In this document: piece by piece, positions 46,842-58,695 of the stretch
How the letters are laid out: each line of letters opens with the position of its first letter
Position numbering within the stretch: position 1 is the first letter of the stretch
NCBI GenBank assembly: GCA_949752745.1
Contig: OX457028.1
Coordinates: 7,582,922-7,646,921 of the forward strand
DNA length: 64,000 nt
Reading direction: 5' to 3'
Source of the DNA: Protula sp. h YS-2021
Taxonomy: Eukaryota; Annelida; Polychaeta; Sabellida; Serpulidae
Notes under the pieces: model-generated
What the model was told of the DNA's origin: nothing
What the model saw: the letters and a program-made list of their open reading frames with translations, nothing else
Databases searched by the model: none
Translations under genes and position numbers: made by a program

Positions 46842-49540
46842 TAAAGATCACTTTGGACTGTTCTTTGATTAGCAAGGTCGCGTATTCAGCGACACAAAGG
46901 GCCAAAGAGCACTTCAAAGATCGGCCCATTATCAAAAGTAGTCCCCGCAAAAAAAGTGTCGCCATTTTTTGTCCCCCCCTATTGAACAACATATGGAGTT
47001 GCTTTGACCAAAAAAAAAAAAATAAAGAAAAAAAAATAACAATAATACAGTAAAAAAAAAAAATCAAAGGTGACACTTCATCCTGCAGTCTGGGATTATT
47101 GTAAAAATCCTTGCAACCGCCGAGTACCCAGAAGTGGTCCACTGACGGTGTGTTATGAAAACACGGACATGTGGGTCGACACCAAGCCGTAAACGGAGCT
47201 AATTACATTACATCAGTCGTTGTTGTTTCAAACATCACCAAGAGCGCGTAAATGACAGGAGGAAAAACGGGGCAGGGGGTGGGGAGCGGGGCGGGGGCGG
47301 AGGTCAGGTACATGTCGTAAGCTAGCTTCTAAGACACTGTCACGAGCTCCCGGCACTTCTTACAATAACACCGCGTAGTAATTTAATCCGTTTTGGTAAA
47401 CAATCAGTTTTCTATTGATCTCCAGCTCTTATCATTTTTCGTTAGCATCAATGTGTCGCATTTTTATACTTGAAACATTTTCAAGTTCAAAGGCCATGTT
47501 TTAGTCTTCAATTTTAAAAACTGTTTCATTTCTTTTTAAAATACCTCTGTACATGAAACGGTAAAATGTTTCGCTGAAGTATTCGGCCTTTAATTTCCAC
47601 TCCAAGTTCTGCAATTTGCTATAAACAGATGATTTTTTTATCAACACTAACAACGCAGAATCCAGACACATTGCAGGGATGTGGGGGGGGGGAGGGGGGG
47701 AGGGGGGAGGGGGGAGGGGGGTACGAACCATTACTCACGCTATATTATGCTATATATAATCTAATTTACCGAAGCAGCTATTAAGTAAATGAAACGCTTG
47801 CACTTCCCTTGGGATGTAAGCAAACAAGATATAACCGCCATCGATATAACCCTTATCCTATCAAAGGCCCATAAGCACGCACTCTATCTATCGTATGATT
47901 GAGCCAAGTACATTTATCCTTATGACATCTACTACCATAACTATTAACCTTCCCTAAATCCCGTATTAACTTAACGACAAAATAATCCTATAACTTCCCC
48001 CCTCCCCCCCCCCCCCCTCAAACTCCAGTTTATCAAACGTCACAACCACGGTTATCGTGGCTAGAAGGGTATTATTGGAACAGTTATAAAGGTCACATGG
48101 GTTACCTCAGGGAACCGTTTCCGGGCCAATTTTGGATCTCCTCAATTTGGATTTTTATACAGTTTGGTCCTTATAACAACAAGTGATGTAGTTACTACCG
48201 CTGAGATTTCCACTAACCAGCTTTTTTTGCGGGGGCGGGGGCGGGGGGCGGGGGGGCGGGGGGGGTGAACCTGTCATTCATGAGTGTGCACAACACTGAA
48301 CATTTACAACTCCAGCTTAACAGAAAAAAATGGCTACCAGGCCAAGAGATGATTGGATACGAATGACTTTCAACATGCGTTATATCTTCCAAGAGGTTTT
48401 TTGTAAGAAGTTTGGAAACGAATGCTTTGTTTTGTAACAAAACTGATAATAAAAAAGCTCTAAAATCGCAAGTTTCCCCCCCCCCCCCGCTTTCCCACCC
48501 TCCTCCCCTCAAAAAAGTAAAACCCAAACTGATCCAAGTAAATGAAAATGTGATTGTTCATTTCTCTTATCAGACTCAACGTCTGTATAAGATGAGTTGC
48601 TGCATTGTTGATGCTGCTGCGTGACGTCATACGAAATACAAGGAGTCAGTTTTCTAAACATTTTGATTGGCTAAAAACTCAAGTACATTCGCTTTTTATG
48701 CCGGAGATTTCCGAACACATCACTGCGCAGTTATTTTGCTGATGTGTTTCTACAGAAAATTGTACACATTTTATTGCATTCGAATGAAAAATAAGATCTC
48801 AAAACGAAAGGTTTATAAACTTCAGGAACAGTATGGCAAATCTGAGGCCACGGAAAAAGAATTGATCCAGTTTTGTTTAGCCCGATCTGCTCTTGTGTCT
48901 TGGCGTCAAAATAGTCGCAAAATGAGCCACTGCCATCTCCGAATAAAAAAATGCACTTACTTTATCAATTTATGTAAAAGGCTTCTCGGATTTCATGCGT
49001 TGAAAGAAGTAGAGATTTTTGTGAAATGAAGCCTGCACTTGACTCAAACTCATGCCTGCTCGTGCAAACATGTCAGCGTGTTAAGTAACACAAACTACCC
49101 ACAATGCACCGGGGGGCTCGACACTCACGAGAACGCAGGTGTTATGGCAAACGAAAGCACAACAACGACGGTGTGACGGCGATTGTGACTATGGACCAAA
49201 AACACCATGGGACGCTCAAAGTGTCGCGGAAAAAAGATTGCAAGGTGGGGGAGGGGGGAGGGAGGGGACTGGGGCTGGCTGGAAGAGAATGTAATCCACA
49301 AAAAACTCACCACCCCGCACCCCCCCCCCCAAAAAAAAAGCCCTCCAGCTGTGTTCCTGGCGCAGGGCAAACTTTAAGAATGGTTCTTTTAACACCCCAC
49401 AAAAGATTGACGTGTCTTGTGTAGAACACGCGTCAATTGTGGAGGCTCCGGAGGCCACTCGTCCGCGATTACAGGAAGGAAGCTCCCTTAACAAGATGCA
49501 TCGTCGCAGACCCCAAAAACAGCGCCAACATGTCACACAC
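46842..49540. other. Intron sequence right of element copy 2
   Basis: It contains A-runs (47010-47064), G-rich blocks (47683-47720 and 48230-48267), C-runs (48007 and 48476) and a 120-codon plus-strand frame (48667-49029) with no recognisable domain. No supported gene. Confidence 0.55.
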
Positions 49541-49547
49541 ACACAGA

Positions 49548-49549
49548 GG

Positions 49550-49591
<42 letters not shown>

Positions 49592-49630
49592 AGAGGGAGA
49601 GAGAGACATAGAGAGAGGGAGAGACAGAGG

Positions 49631-49698
<68 letters not shown>
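49548..49698. repeat. (GA)n microsatellite
   Basis: About 150 bp of ga with occasional interruptions (ggga, gaca), preceded by a short (AC)n. Confidence 0.95.
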
Positions 49699-49701
<3 letters not shown>

Positions 49702-49941
49702 TGTGGACAAGTGGGGCTTGACGGAGTGCGAGAAGTGAGAGCGGAAGTGTGCCGTAGGAGGATGGACTAATAGACACTGCGGCCGCGACAAGCGCGTTGT
49801 CGTCCTGCGACACGACGTCACGCCAGACCGTCAGACGTCACGCCAGCAAGCTTCTATGAAGGTGACTAGTGTGTTATCAAGGACGCAGTATACCGGTAGC
49901 ACATCACCGGCGTGCAAGTAGCCAACCAGTTAACCAAGTGA

Positions 49942-50006
49942 GCTGTTAGACAGACAGTCAGACAGACAGCCAGAGACAGTCAGACACAGTCCGACAGACA
50001 GGACCT
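49942..50006. repeat. (CAGA)n-type microsatellite
   Basis: Interrupted cagacagt and cagacaga units. Confidence 0.85.
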
Positions 50007-51033
50007 ACTCGCGCAGCTATTACGTGAATGCCTTTTTCTATGAATGCAACTAACGTACGAAGCATGCTTCACAGGCGGCCACTTTTTTTCTTTTTTTTTT
50101 TCTTTTACTTTTTTTTTTTTTGGTTCAGCACGACTTTTTTTGACAGTCCACGAGCTAGAACGAAGGGCTCAGATGTGGGAACACTTTTACCTACGCCGCT
50201 GCTCTATTGGCTGTGATGTATTATTCACGCAGCTATCGAGAAAATGACAATGGTCTGAACGCCCGTCACAATCTCCTCAAGAAGGCTATTTTTCCAGGAA
50301 GACTGGAAGCGATTTGCAGTGATCAAAAAAAAAAAAAAAGAGAGAGAGAGAAAGAGAGAATATATATAGGCCAGAGAAACGACTCTATGAAGCCCAGCTG
50401 TGCAAGGCAATTGCCACGAGTTGTACAGTGCATTTTGGAACCCCAACAGCAATATCCATCATCCTTGGCGTGCGTGTTTTTTTTTCACCTCGCAATCAGC
50501 TAAAAGGGATAAAAGTCTACACACACGTCCGTTACAGCTCTTCCTTTTCAGTATTGCAAAAACTGTACGTATTTTACTCAGCATTTTCACAAAACAGCAT
50601 CGCTTTTTTTGTTAATGTTTTCTATTTACCTGTGGCATTTACAGTTTTGCCACAAGATTTTAAAGTCATTGGGCTTTACATAAATCATTGCCGTGATAGC
50701 GGGTATATTGTGGTCTTAACCGGAAGTAAAAATACAAGACCTTCTATACTTGGCACTTTACAATCAAATAAACTGAAATAAAATAGAACAGGGGTTACCA
50801 GGCAAATCTTATTGATGCACATCTTGGAAAGACTTTTCTGCGTGCGCAGGAAAATGTTTTTGGCTGTAATACCCTTTTTCGAATAACCATCTTTCAGTAC
50901 GTCGACCTTTAAGGCTGTAGGCTGGGCCTGAATGCCGCCCAGTGACGATGTGTGCTTACTAGCATTTGAACCTTTTTTTTTGCTTTATTAAAGGAAGAAA
51001 ATCACTCTTAAAATTTCTTCACGATTTTGTTCT
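50007..51033. other. Intron sequence without recognisable features
   Basis: T-runs at 50083-50121, an A/GA-rich tract at 50326-50358; no gene or exon recognised. Confidence 0.5.
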
Positions 51034-51289
51034 CAGGGATAATTCTGGAAACCGAGCGTCGTGCGCCACTGGCGCACCGTAAAAGATCTGTGCGCCATTT
51101 TCCTGCTATGATGCGTCACTTTCTTGCTATGATGCGCCATAAATGTTCGGGGCTGTCTCTTACTGCCAAGCAAATTGAAAACAAGACCGAAATTTTTGTG
51201 CGCTGCATACAGAATCGCTGCGCTGCATACAGAATCGCTGCGCCGCACAGAGAACCGATGCGCCATGGCGCTAGCCAGAATTATCCCTG
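51034..51289. mobile_element. MITE-like element with 15-bp perfect terminal inverted repeats (256 bp)
   Basis: The left end cagggataattctgg and the right end ccagaattatccctg are exact inverse complements. The interior has short tandem repeats (cctgctatgatgcg / cttgctatgatgcg and gcgctgcatacagaatc twice). No clear target-site duplication is visible, so transposition is an inference; a non-mobile inverted repeat remains possible. Confidence 0.6.
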
Positions 51290-54200
51290 TGTTTCGCTCT
51301 TCACACTCACCAGCACCGCCGTCGTTGTATCCATCAAGCACCGCTACAACAGAAAAGAAAACACCCATATTGAAAAACATCAACCATCCCCCCCCCCCCC
51401 CCCATTTCTACAATTAGCAAATCTTGACTTGATTGTGATAAAACATGAAGTATTATTAACCAGAAAGAAAATGTTGACTTTCAGGCAACATTTTTCGCAA
51501 CGGGTCAACAATATCTTGGTGTTGACGCTTGGCCACGACTTAACTGGCTATCGTGATCGACGCGCTATAGATACACGATACAGATACAGTATATATCAGT
51601 ACATATAAGTATATATCAGTATATATTCTTCGTCGGCGCTCAGGGATACAACAACGATCTGTCCCGTGCTTTGCCCGTGGCACAGAAGTACAACAACAGC
51701 ATTTTGTAATTAAAGAAATCATGTTATCGTTTTATTTCTGTCAAGCTTTGCTCCTAATAAAACAGGCAATAAACTTCTTCCCTCCCCCTCTCCCTTCCTC
51801 CCTTCCTGCTCCCCCCCCCCCCCAAAAAAAAAAAAAAAAAACTACAACAAAAACGATCTAATGACGATTACGTCGATTCATTTTGGGGTCTGTTCCATCA
51901 CGCATTTTATTGCGATGCGCATTTATCTATCTCCAGTACAATTACAGCTAGCTGGGGAGACAAAATGGATGTCTTGATTTTTGCGACAATTGAACCCCAC
52001 TGGGACTCATTAACGCAAACAAGTGCATGGAGATCCGGTCTCATTTACGGCAGAACACTGACCGCCGCGCACAAGACAAATCGGTGACCAGTCTTTGGAC
52101 TGACACCTGAACAGAAAACAGGGCTTATAAAATCAAATTGGGTCTGGGCATCTGGTCAATCTATATACCAATTACACAAAACGATCTTTACCGGTGACCT
52201 TTTTGTCGCCCATTTGTCATGGCAATTCTCCCGTTTTGCTCAATTCAAGAGATTTATGCTATTAGTAGAAGCTCACTCTGAGTAAAAAAAACTCTGCACA
52301 ATTCCAGCAATAACTTCAGCAGTTCCGTTCTCTTTTTTTGTGGCCCAACTCCTTACGACTAGTGCTGAGAGTTACTCATGCTTTACGGGGCACTCTTTCA
52401 AGTCACATGATAGTCTTCGCAAAATGCATTTTCTATCGAAGTTCATTCAGAGCTAATCGAATTTGGCAATATTTGATTATTTCTTATAATGGACACTATC
52501 TCTTTTGCAAAACAATACCGACTGTAAACATTAACCAGTGACACTACGTAATGGGGTATACGTTGTTACTTGCATCTGAAATTTCTACAAATTTATAGAA
52601 CGCTTAAAAGGTACGTTTTATACACAATTATTATAATTTTTACATAGGACATGAAGAAGAAAAAAAGAAAGAAAAAAAAAACACGAAAAGGAAAGAATCT
52701 AAAGTTGCGCAGACGGAAATAGCTGCGTGTGATGGGAAATATTTATTGGACTAACCTGCAGAAAAAATCTCCCCCCTCCCCCCCCCCCCACCCACAGCCT
52801 GTTCCCCAACTCGATAACAGTATTTTACTTTAGTAATTTTGCACTTTCTTTTTTTTTTCTTCCTTTTTTTCGTCCGGAGAGAGTAATCGGTATGAGTCTT
52901 GAGTAAATGTTACTTGGTTCAATTATAATTGGGCAAAATGTCGCTTCGTGGCATTCGTGTGTCTGGGAAGAGATGAACAAATTACGCGATCTGATTGAGC
53001 GTGCAACAGGTGATGACTAAACGAGCACTAGTTACGTCACTTTTTTCCCCTTTCCTCTAAATGTATTCGTGAATACAGTGGCGGATCCACGGGGGGGGGG
53101 GATGTGGGGGTAGAGGGGGTAGGTTCAGGGCTGCAACCCCCGCCCCAAACTAAAAAATAAAATTTTAAACTTCGTGTTTGTACAAAACAACGTCTGTAAA
53201 CTCGCTATTTCGGATGTTTTTTTATTCAGAGTTGAACCCTAGATAAGGGAGGTACTCCATTTTGAAAATGACTACCTGTTGTGGAAACGGGTTTATGCAC
53301 AAATTTCAACTGCTGCAATAATAATGTTACAGCCATAACCTTCATGTGAGGACCGGCTCCAATACCGTTATCCCCTTCACCCTCTTCCTGATCGGGGAGG
53401 GGGGAGGGAGGGTAAGAGGGGGGGGGTGAGGGGAGGGCGCGGGAATAAGGTGTCACGACGCGAGCAGTATTGTATCCAGCAACGACCCAGAGCCGTTGGG
53501 AGTTACTATCTCCGTTTACCCGTTCTCATTTCAAGGTAATTGATTGAATGACACTTGCTATTTTACGTGTTGTGTGTTTTTTGTTAAAGATTGGTGTCTT
53601 TTAAAAAATGAAATTCAACAAACAGTTCGTGTTTTGTGTGGTTTTAGACTCGAGTATTTTTACCCAATAAGGTTGGGGGGGGGGGGGGGAGGGGGGTCAT
53701 TAATTTGCGTGTTTTCTGCGGTTACGTCATCTGAGCCTAACAATGAAAATTAAAATCGCTGCAGGTCTTCTGAGTTTTTCTTTAAACAGTGACAGCTGGT
53801 AGAATGACGTCAGCGATACACGTTACGGTCACTCTACACCGTCAGCATACGCTCGGTCGTCACCTTATACCTCAATTAAGCACCTAACGTATTCGTGCTT
53901 ACAGCGGCGCCGCAAGTACCGCGACACGCACAGCACTATGGCTGTTGAGGGTTTGTGTAATCACTGAAATTTTATATTGCAAGATGGAAAATACTTCAAC
54001 CACAAAACTTCTGTCAGTGAAATTAAAATAGGGAAAAAACACCGAAACAGTGATAATGATGATGATGATTATGATGATGATTATTATTATTATCATTATT
54101 ATTATTATTAATGCTTTATTATTATAATTATTATTATTAAAAGAAAGTGAAGTGCATAGAAGGTGAAAGGCCGCATGCTGAGTGCCAGTTAATGAACATC

Positions 54201-54424
54201 CCATGAAATATGAGAACTTGTAGTTACCATGCCCGGCATAACCATGTGGGCAATTGAAAGGTGAGAAGCGTTCACTCCCCCCCCCCCCCCCCCCCTCCTC
54301 GTGCCAAAACGAAAGTGTCATTGGTTATGCATCATCAGCTTGTGAAATCATGCCGTCCTTCACTAAAGACTCGATCTGTTAATCACGTGACGTCACCAGA
54401 AAATCGTACACGTTTAGAATCACG
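51290..54424. other. Intron sequence with C/G runs and an AT microsatellite
   Basis: C-runs at 51390, 51810 and 52772, a G-run at 53676, an interrupted (GAT/ATT)n at 54050-54140 and a C-run at 54276-54295. No gene recognised. Confidence 0.55.
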
Positions 54425-55655
54425 ACAGGAGAAGTCACGTGGGGACTTGTGTTCTGAACAAGACCACTCGGAGATGAGGAGCCACGTGGGGACTTGTGTT
54501 CTGAACAAGACCACTCGGAGATGAGGAGCCCCGTGGGGACTTGTGTTCTGCACAAGACCACTCGGAGATGAGGAGCCCCGCGGGGACTTGTGTTCTGAAC
54601 AAGACCACTCGGAGATGAGGAGCCACGTGGGGACTTGTGTTCTGAACAAGACCACTCGGAGACGAGGAGCCACGTGGGGACTTGTGTTCTGAACAAGACC
54701 ACTCGGAGATGAGGAGCCCCGTGGGGACTTGTGTTCTGAACAAGACCACTCGGAGACGAGCAGCCACGTGGGGGACTTGTGTTCTGAACAAGACCACTCG
54801 GAGATGAGAAGTCACGTGGGGACTTGTGTTCTGAACAAGACCACTCGGAGATGAGAAGTCACGTGGGGACTTGTGTTCTGAACAAGACCACTCGGCGATG
54901 AGGAGCCCCGTGGGGACTTGTGTTCTGAACAAGACCACTCGGAGATGAGAAGTCACGTGGGGACTTGTGTTCTGAACAGGACCACTCGGAGATGAGGAGC
55001 CACGTGGGGGACTTGTGTTCTGAGCAAGACCACTCGGAGATGAGGAGCCACGTGGGGGACTTGTGTTCTGAACAAGACCACTCGGGGATGAGGAGCCACG
55101 TGGGGGACTTGTGTTCTGAACAAGACCACGCGGAGACGAGGAGCCCCGTGGGGACTTGTGTTCTGAACAAGACCACTCGGAGACGAGGAGCCACGTGGGG
55201 ACTTGTGTTCTGAACAAGACCACTCGCAGATGAGGAGCCACGTGGGGGACTTGTGTTCTGAATAAGACCACTCGGAGATGAGGAGCCACGTGGGGGACTT
55301 GTGTTCTGAACAAGACCACTCGGAGATGAGGAGCCACGTGGGGGACTTGTGTTCTGAATGAGACCACTCGGAGACGAGGAGCCACGTGGGGACTTGTGTT
55401 CTGAACAAGACCACTCGGGGATGAGGAGCCACGTGGGGGACTTGTGTTCTGAACAAGACCACTCGGAGACGAGGAGCCACGTGGGGACTTGTGTTCTGAA
55501 TAAGACCACTCGGAGACGAGGAGCCACGTGGGGACTTGTGTTCGGAACAAGACCACTCGGAGATGAGGAGCCACGTGGGGGACTTGTGTTCTGAATAAGA
55601 CCACTCGGAGATGAGGAGCCACGTGGGGGACTTGTGTTCTGAACAAGACCACTCC
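54425..55655. repeat. 47/48-bp minisatellite, 26 copies, E-box in 21
   Basis: The unit is gacttgtgttctgaacaaga, ccactcggagatgagg and agccacgtgggg. Units are 47 bp, or 48 bp where the G-run has five instead of four G. CACGTG is present in 21 of 26 copies by my count; the other five have ccccgtg or ccccgcg. A 468-codon minus-strand frame through it is an artefact of the repeat. Confidence 0.96.
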
Positions 55656-56812
55656 GACCACCCGCAGTACTTGTTCCTTTATAGCAGGGGCTTGCTTGGA
55701 GTATAAGTGGTAACTCGCTGCACAGTGGCAGACTTCACACATGCGTTTTCTCTGTTTTTTGTGGACTTTAAAAAATGTTCCTTTAAGACCCACTTTTCTA
55801 TGTTTAATCATTAAACTACCACCGCCGTCATATCCACTCAAAGGGGTGTCGACTGCGGGGCAGAGGAATCTTTATTAAAAAAAATAAATAAAAATAAATA
55901 AAATCTGTTAACATGATCATAGTAAGTACCCGCAGCCATTAAGAATCACCTTTCCATCTGGTATTCCCTTCAAAAAGGCAGTTTGCGGCGATCGCATGAC
56001 AGCCTGCGCATGCACCTTAATTAGAAATCTCGTGGGGAATGCATGCTCGCTTATGCCTTTTGCTCTTTTACTCAATTTTCAATTAATTTTTCAGGAGCAT
56101 TGTGGAGTGCTGAGTGGACACTGATATGCCTGGCGGATATAATTAAGCTCTTCCAGCCACGAGCTGTACTTTTCTCTTTTTTTGCCCTGAAAGCTACATC
56201 CAGGTACCCACTCCCCTCTACCGCACCTCCCTACCTCCCTCCCGCAACCCCACCCAACCCCCGAAACATGCCGCAGTGATATTGAAATTTCGATAGAAAC
56301 ATTAAGCTGCAGCACTATGATAGCTTTCGAGGAAGGCTTTCTCCGCCAAAACGTTTTCAAGTTTCGAATCACAGCACTGGCGACGATATCTTATTTTTGT
56401 ATCTATTTAAACCTTACCTGGCTTATAATCATACCCCCACCAATAACTAGCCAAGTAGAGTGCCTGTAACACTTTATTGTTTAAAATAAGAATACATCAC
56501 GCAAATAAGAATCTACATATTTTTGGCGAAACAAGGCACTACAGTCAAAGTTAGTCTATTCCGGAATAAATTCAACAGACTAACGTACATTAAGGAGAAT
56601 TCGTCTGCTATGATTCTCTCTATATTTCAATTACATTGAACCTCAGGAGTCTATCCCAGAACAGACTCACTTTGTCACCAGACCCTTGTTTCGCCTTCTT
56701 TGCTTTGGATTGGCCTTTGGATTGGCCTGCTTTGTATTGGCCTTAATATATTCTCATTTTAAATAATAGAATGTTGTACACGGTTTGTCAGTGTCAGTGA
56801 AGAGAGGTCGTC
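55656..56812. other. Intron sequence without recognisable features
   Basis: Short A-runs, a C-rich patch at 56205-56262 and a small ttggcct duplication at 56706-56742. No exon recognised. Confidence 0.55.
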
Positions 56813-56862
56813 CTATGTGACCCACCTCCACACGGGAGGAGAGGCCGTCCTATGTGACCCAC
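56811..56862. repeat. 37-bp duplication containing the 5' splice site of the TSP1-2 exon
   Basis: The word tcctatgtgacccacctcca is present across the exon border and again 37 bp further into the intron. On the gene strand both read gtgtggag/gtgggtcacataggac. Use of the inner donor would add 37 nt and shift the frame. Confidence 0.9.
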
Positions 56863-57024
56863 CTCCACACGTGCCGTCGGAGCAGTTGGCCGTATCCAGA
56901 TCGCTCCCGTGGCACGCCAGCCCACCGCGGGAGGGTGGCGGGTTGTCGCACATGCGCCGTCGGTGGTGCTTGCAGTCCGCGCCGCAGGTACTCCAACTGG
57001 ACCACGTCGACCACAGCCCATCAA
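56863..57024 (-). CDS. UNC5: UNC5 exon: second thrombospondin type 1 domain
   Basis: This 162-nt exon (phase 1 at both ends) encodes the second TSP1 repeat. It opens with a split valine codon then [17 protein letters not shown], continues with RRRMCDNPPP and GGLACHGSDL, and ends NCSDGTC. Three tryptophans and six cysteines are kept. The HHRRR segment and the LDTANCSDGTC tail match the pattern of the second UNC5 TSP1 (HWRSREC and SKNCTDGLC types in vertebrates). The acceptor is ttgattgacag; the donor is GGAG/gtgggt. The donor and the last nine exonic bases are repeated 37 bp into the intron. A 32-bp duplication also flanks the acceptor side, but that copy reads aca-at and has lost the AG. Confidence 0.93.
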
Positions 57025-58034
57025 CTGTCAATCAATCAATAGCAGGTAATAAGTGATTGTCAATCAATCAATAACAGCTAATCGATGACATGCACGCTTC
57101 GTTGTGCAGAACTTTTTTACTAAGGCATACACTACAAGATATAACCAAGGAAAAGTATTACATGGTTAGCACGAAGTACTTCAATAATATGGATCTTTGC
57201 AAAAAAAAAAAAACAATTATAAAATTTAATGAGAGTTGATTTTTGTTCACTTCCTAAGCCAGGGTGGCCGTACTGTCTGGGAACGACTTGTCTTCATTAT
57301 TGTTTTCCTTCGGAGTACTGATGTCACTCCGTTATTATCTGTATTGTTAAACATTTCATGAAAAATACGAATGATGCTGAAAGTATATGCTGACGACGCA
57401 ACACGTAATACGCAACATAGAAAATCATCAGAACCAAAAAAATCCTAGCTCAATGCTTTACTAAAAGACTCAAGCGCTGCTATAAAAACACGTTAAAATG
57501 CACTCCCAAAATCTACGGACGCCTCGAATTCAAGACTCATTTCACCCATTTTTTTTTTTTTTCGCTTTTCTTCCAACCAGAAAGTGTCAAACAGAGCCAA
57601 GGAATATTAGAATAACAGTATAGAGAGATTATGTGTTTACTTAAAAATAGTCAGTTTATGGAAATGCTAGAAATTTAACACATTTAAAAGATAAAGAAAA
57701 GGCTAGTTCGTTACGATCCTGGTCTCCGGCACCAATTCCATTTATTTTTAGTTATTCTTGACAGTAGAAGAGTCAATGGACATAGGACCTAGAAATTATG
57801 GGACGAGTTTTTTTCCTTAATGTTATTTGTCGGATAAAGAATGCTGCTTAATTGACAGAACTATTTGCTGAGTTTATTTATTCAACCTCAAACAGAAACA
57901 TGGTCACATGTACAGGAAGATTCTAGATTAACATAAGAAACACTACAGTAAACAAGAGAACAAAATATAACAGAAAAAGGCACACAGCTACACGCGGCGA
58001 TACCAGGCAGACAGCTACACACGGCGATACCTAC
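57025..58034. other. Intron between microexon and TSP1-2 exon
   Basis: A 32-bp duplication (tgtcaatcaatcaata at 57026 and 57058) borders the acceptor. The rest is AT-rich without recognised features, except two 27-bp repeats at 57978-58031 that abut the microexon donor. Confidence 0.7.
57978..58031. repeat. Two 27-bp direct repeats abutting the microexon donor
   Basis: The unit aggcagacagctacacacgg plus cgatacc is repeated with two changes. The copy next to the exon supplies bases +4 onward of the donor (gtaggtatcg); the inner copy lacks the exon-proximal gtag. Confidence 0.85.
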
Positions 58035-58085
58035 CATCCGGATCTACAGCGTCCGGATCGTTCGATCCGTCAAACTCGCCTCCTT
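58035..58085 (-). CDS. UNC5: UNC5 51-nt microexon: acidic linker between the two TSP1 domains
   Basis: A 51-nt exon lies between the two TSP1 exons on the same strand, with acceptor ttggcacag, a T/C-rich tract upstream and a strong donor, GATG/gtaggt. It is phase 1 on both sides, so it adds exactly 17 residues, EGGEFDGSNDPDAVDPD, with seven acidic and no basic side chains. If it is skipped, the flanking exons join as NCP-VDGLW, which matches the CPVDG junction typical of vertebrate UNC5 proteins. It is therefore most likely a cassette exon lengthening and charging the hinge between TSP1-1 and TSP1-2. The coding assignment rests on splice sites, phase and open frame, not on recognised homology; it could be a decoy. 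Two 27-bp direct repeats abut its donor on the intron side. Confidence 0.66.
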
Positions 58086-58549
58086 CTGTGCCAAGCAATG
58101 CAGGGGGTGAGAAAAAGGGGTCAATTTTTTTTTTACACAGAACGTGGCAAAATAAACGAGATTTATATATAACATTTTAATATACTATTTAAATAGTGTA
58201 TTCTGCAGTTATTTCGCATGCAATTAACTGATAAATGTAAAAAAGTGCTAGTTTAGAACTTAAACGGTATACATGTCATACGTGTTTTCAAGTAAATAAA
58301 TAAAGAATACAGAACTGCTTCAAGCCGTATTTGTTTATAGAAATCTTGATAGAAACAGATGAAAAGTTATCCTAAGTGTTCGTTGCGTCTTTTTTTTTCT
58401 TGGGTGGGGGTTTAAATGCAAGCACTTTCAATGACACAGTTAGCATAACGGAGAAGAAGCGCTCTAGCTAGTCTGTGTTGTGTCGTGCTGGGTTTCAAGA
58501 TGCAATACCAAATGCATGGTGACACGTGCCGCTCACTCCGCCTTTCAGA

Positions 58550-58695
58550 CCGGACAGTACCGGACACCACGGACACACAGTACCGGACACCACGGACACA
58601 CAGTACCGGACACCGCGGACACACAATACCGGACACCACGGACACACAGTACCGGACACCACGGACACACAGTACCGGACTTCACGGACACACAT
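58550..58695. repeat. 23-bp minisatellite, about six copies
   Basis: The unit is taccggacaccacggacacacag with variants accgcgg, cacaa and acttcacgg. Confidence 0.93.

Noticed and set aside
48667..49029. 120-codon plus-strand frame as a possible gene
   Set aside because: No recognisable domain, no splice partners and composition like the surrounding intron; a frame of this length is expected by chance in 64 kb.
51027..51608. 193-codon plus-strand frame
   Set aside because: It runs through the inverted-repeat element and its short internal repeats; no domain is recognisable.
54435..55841. 468-codon minus-strand open frame
   Set aside because: It is produced by the 47/48-bp minisatellite; frames hop between units with four and five G, and the neighbouring frames are open as well.
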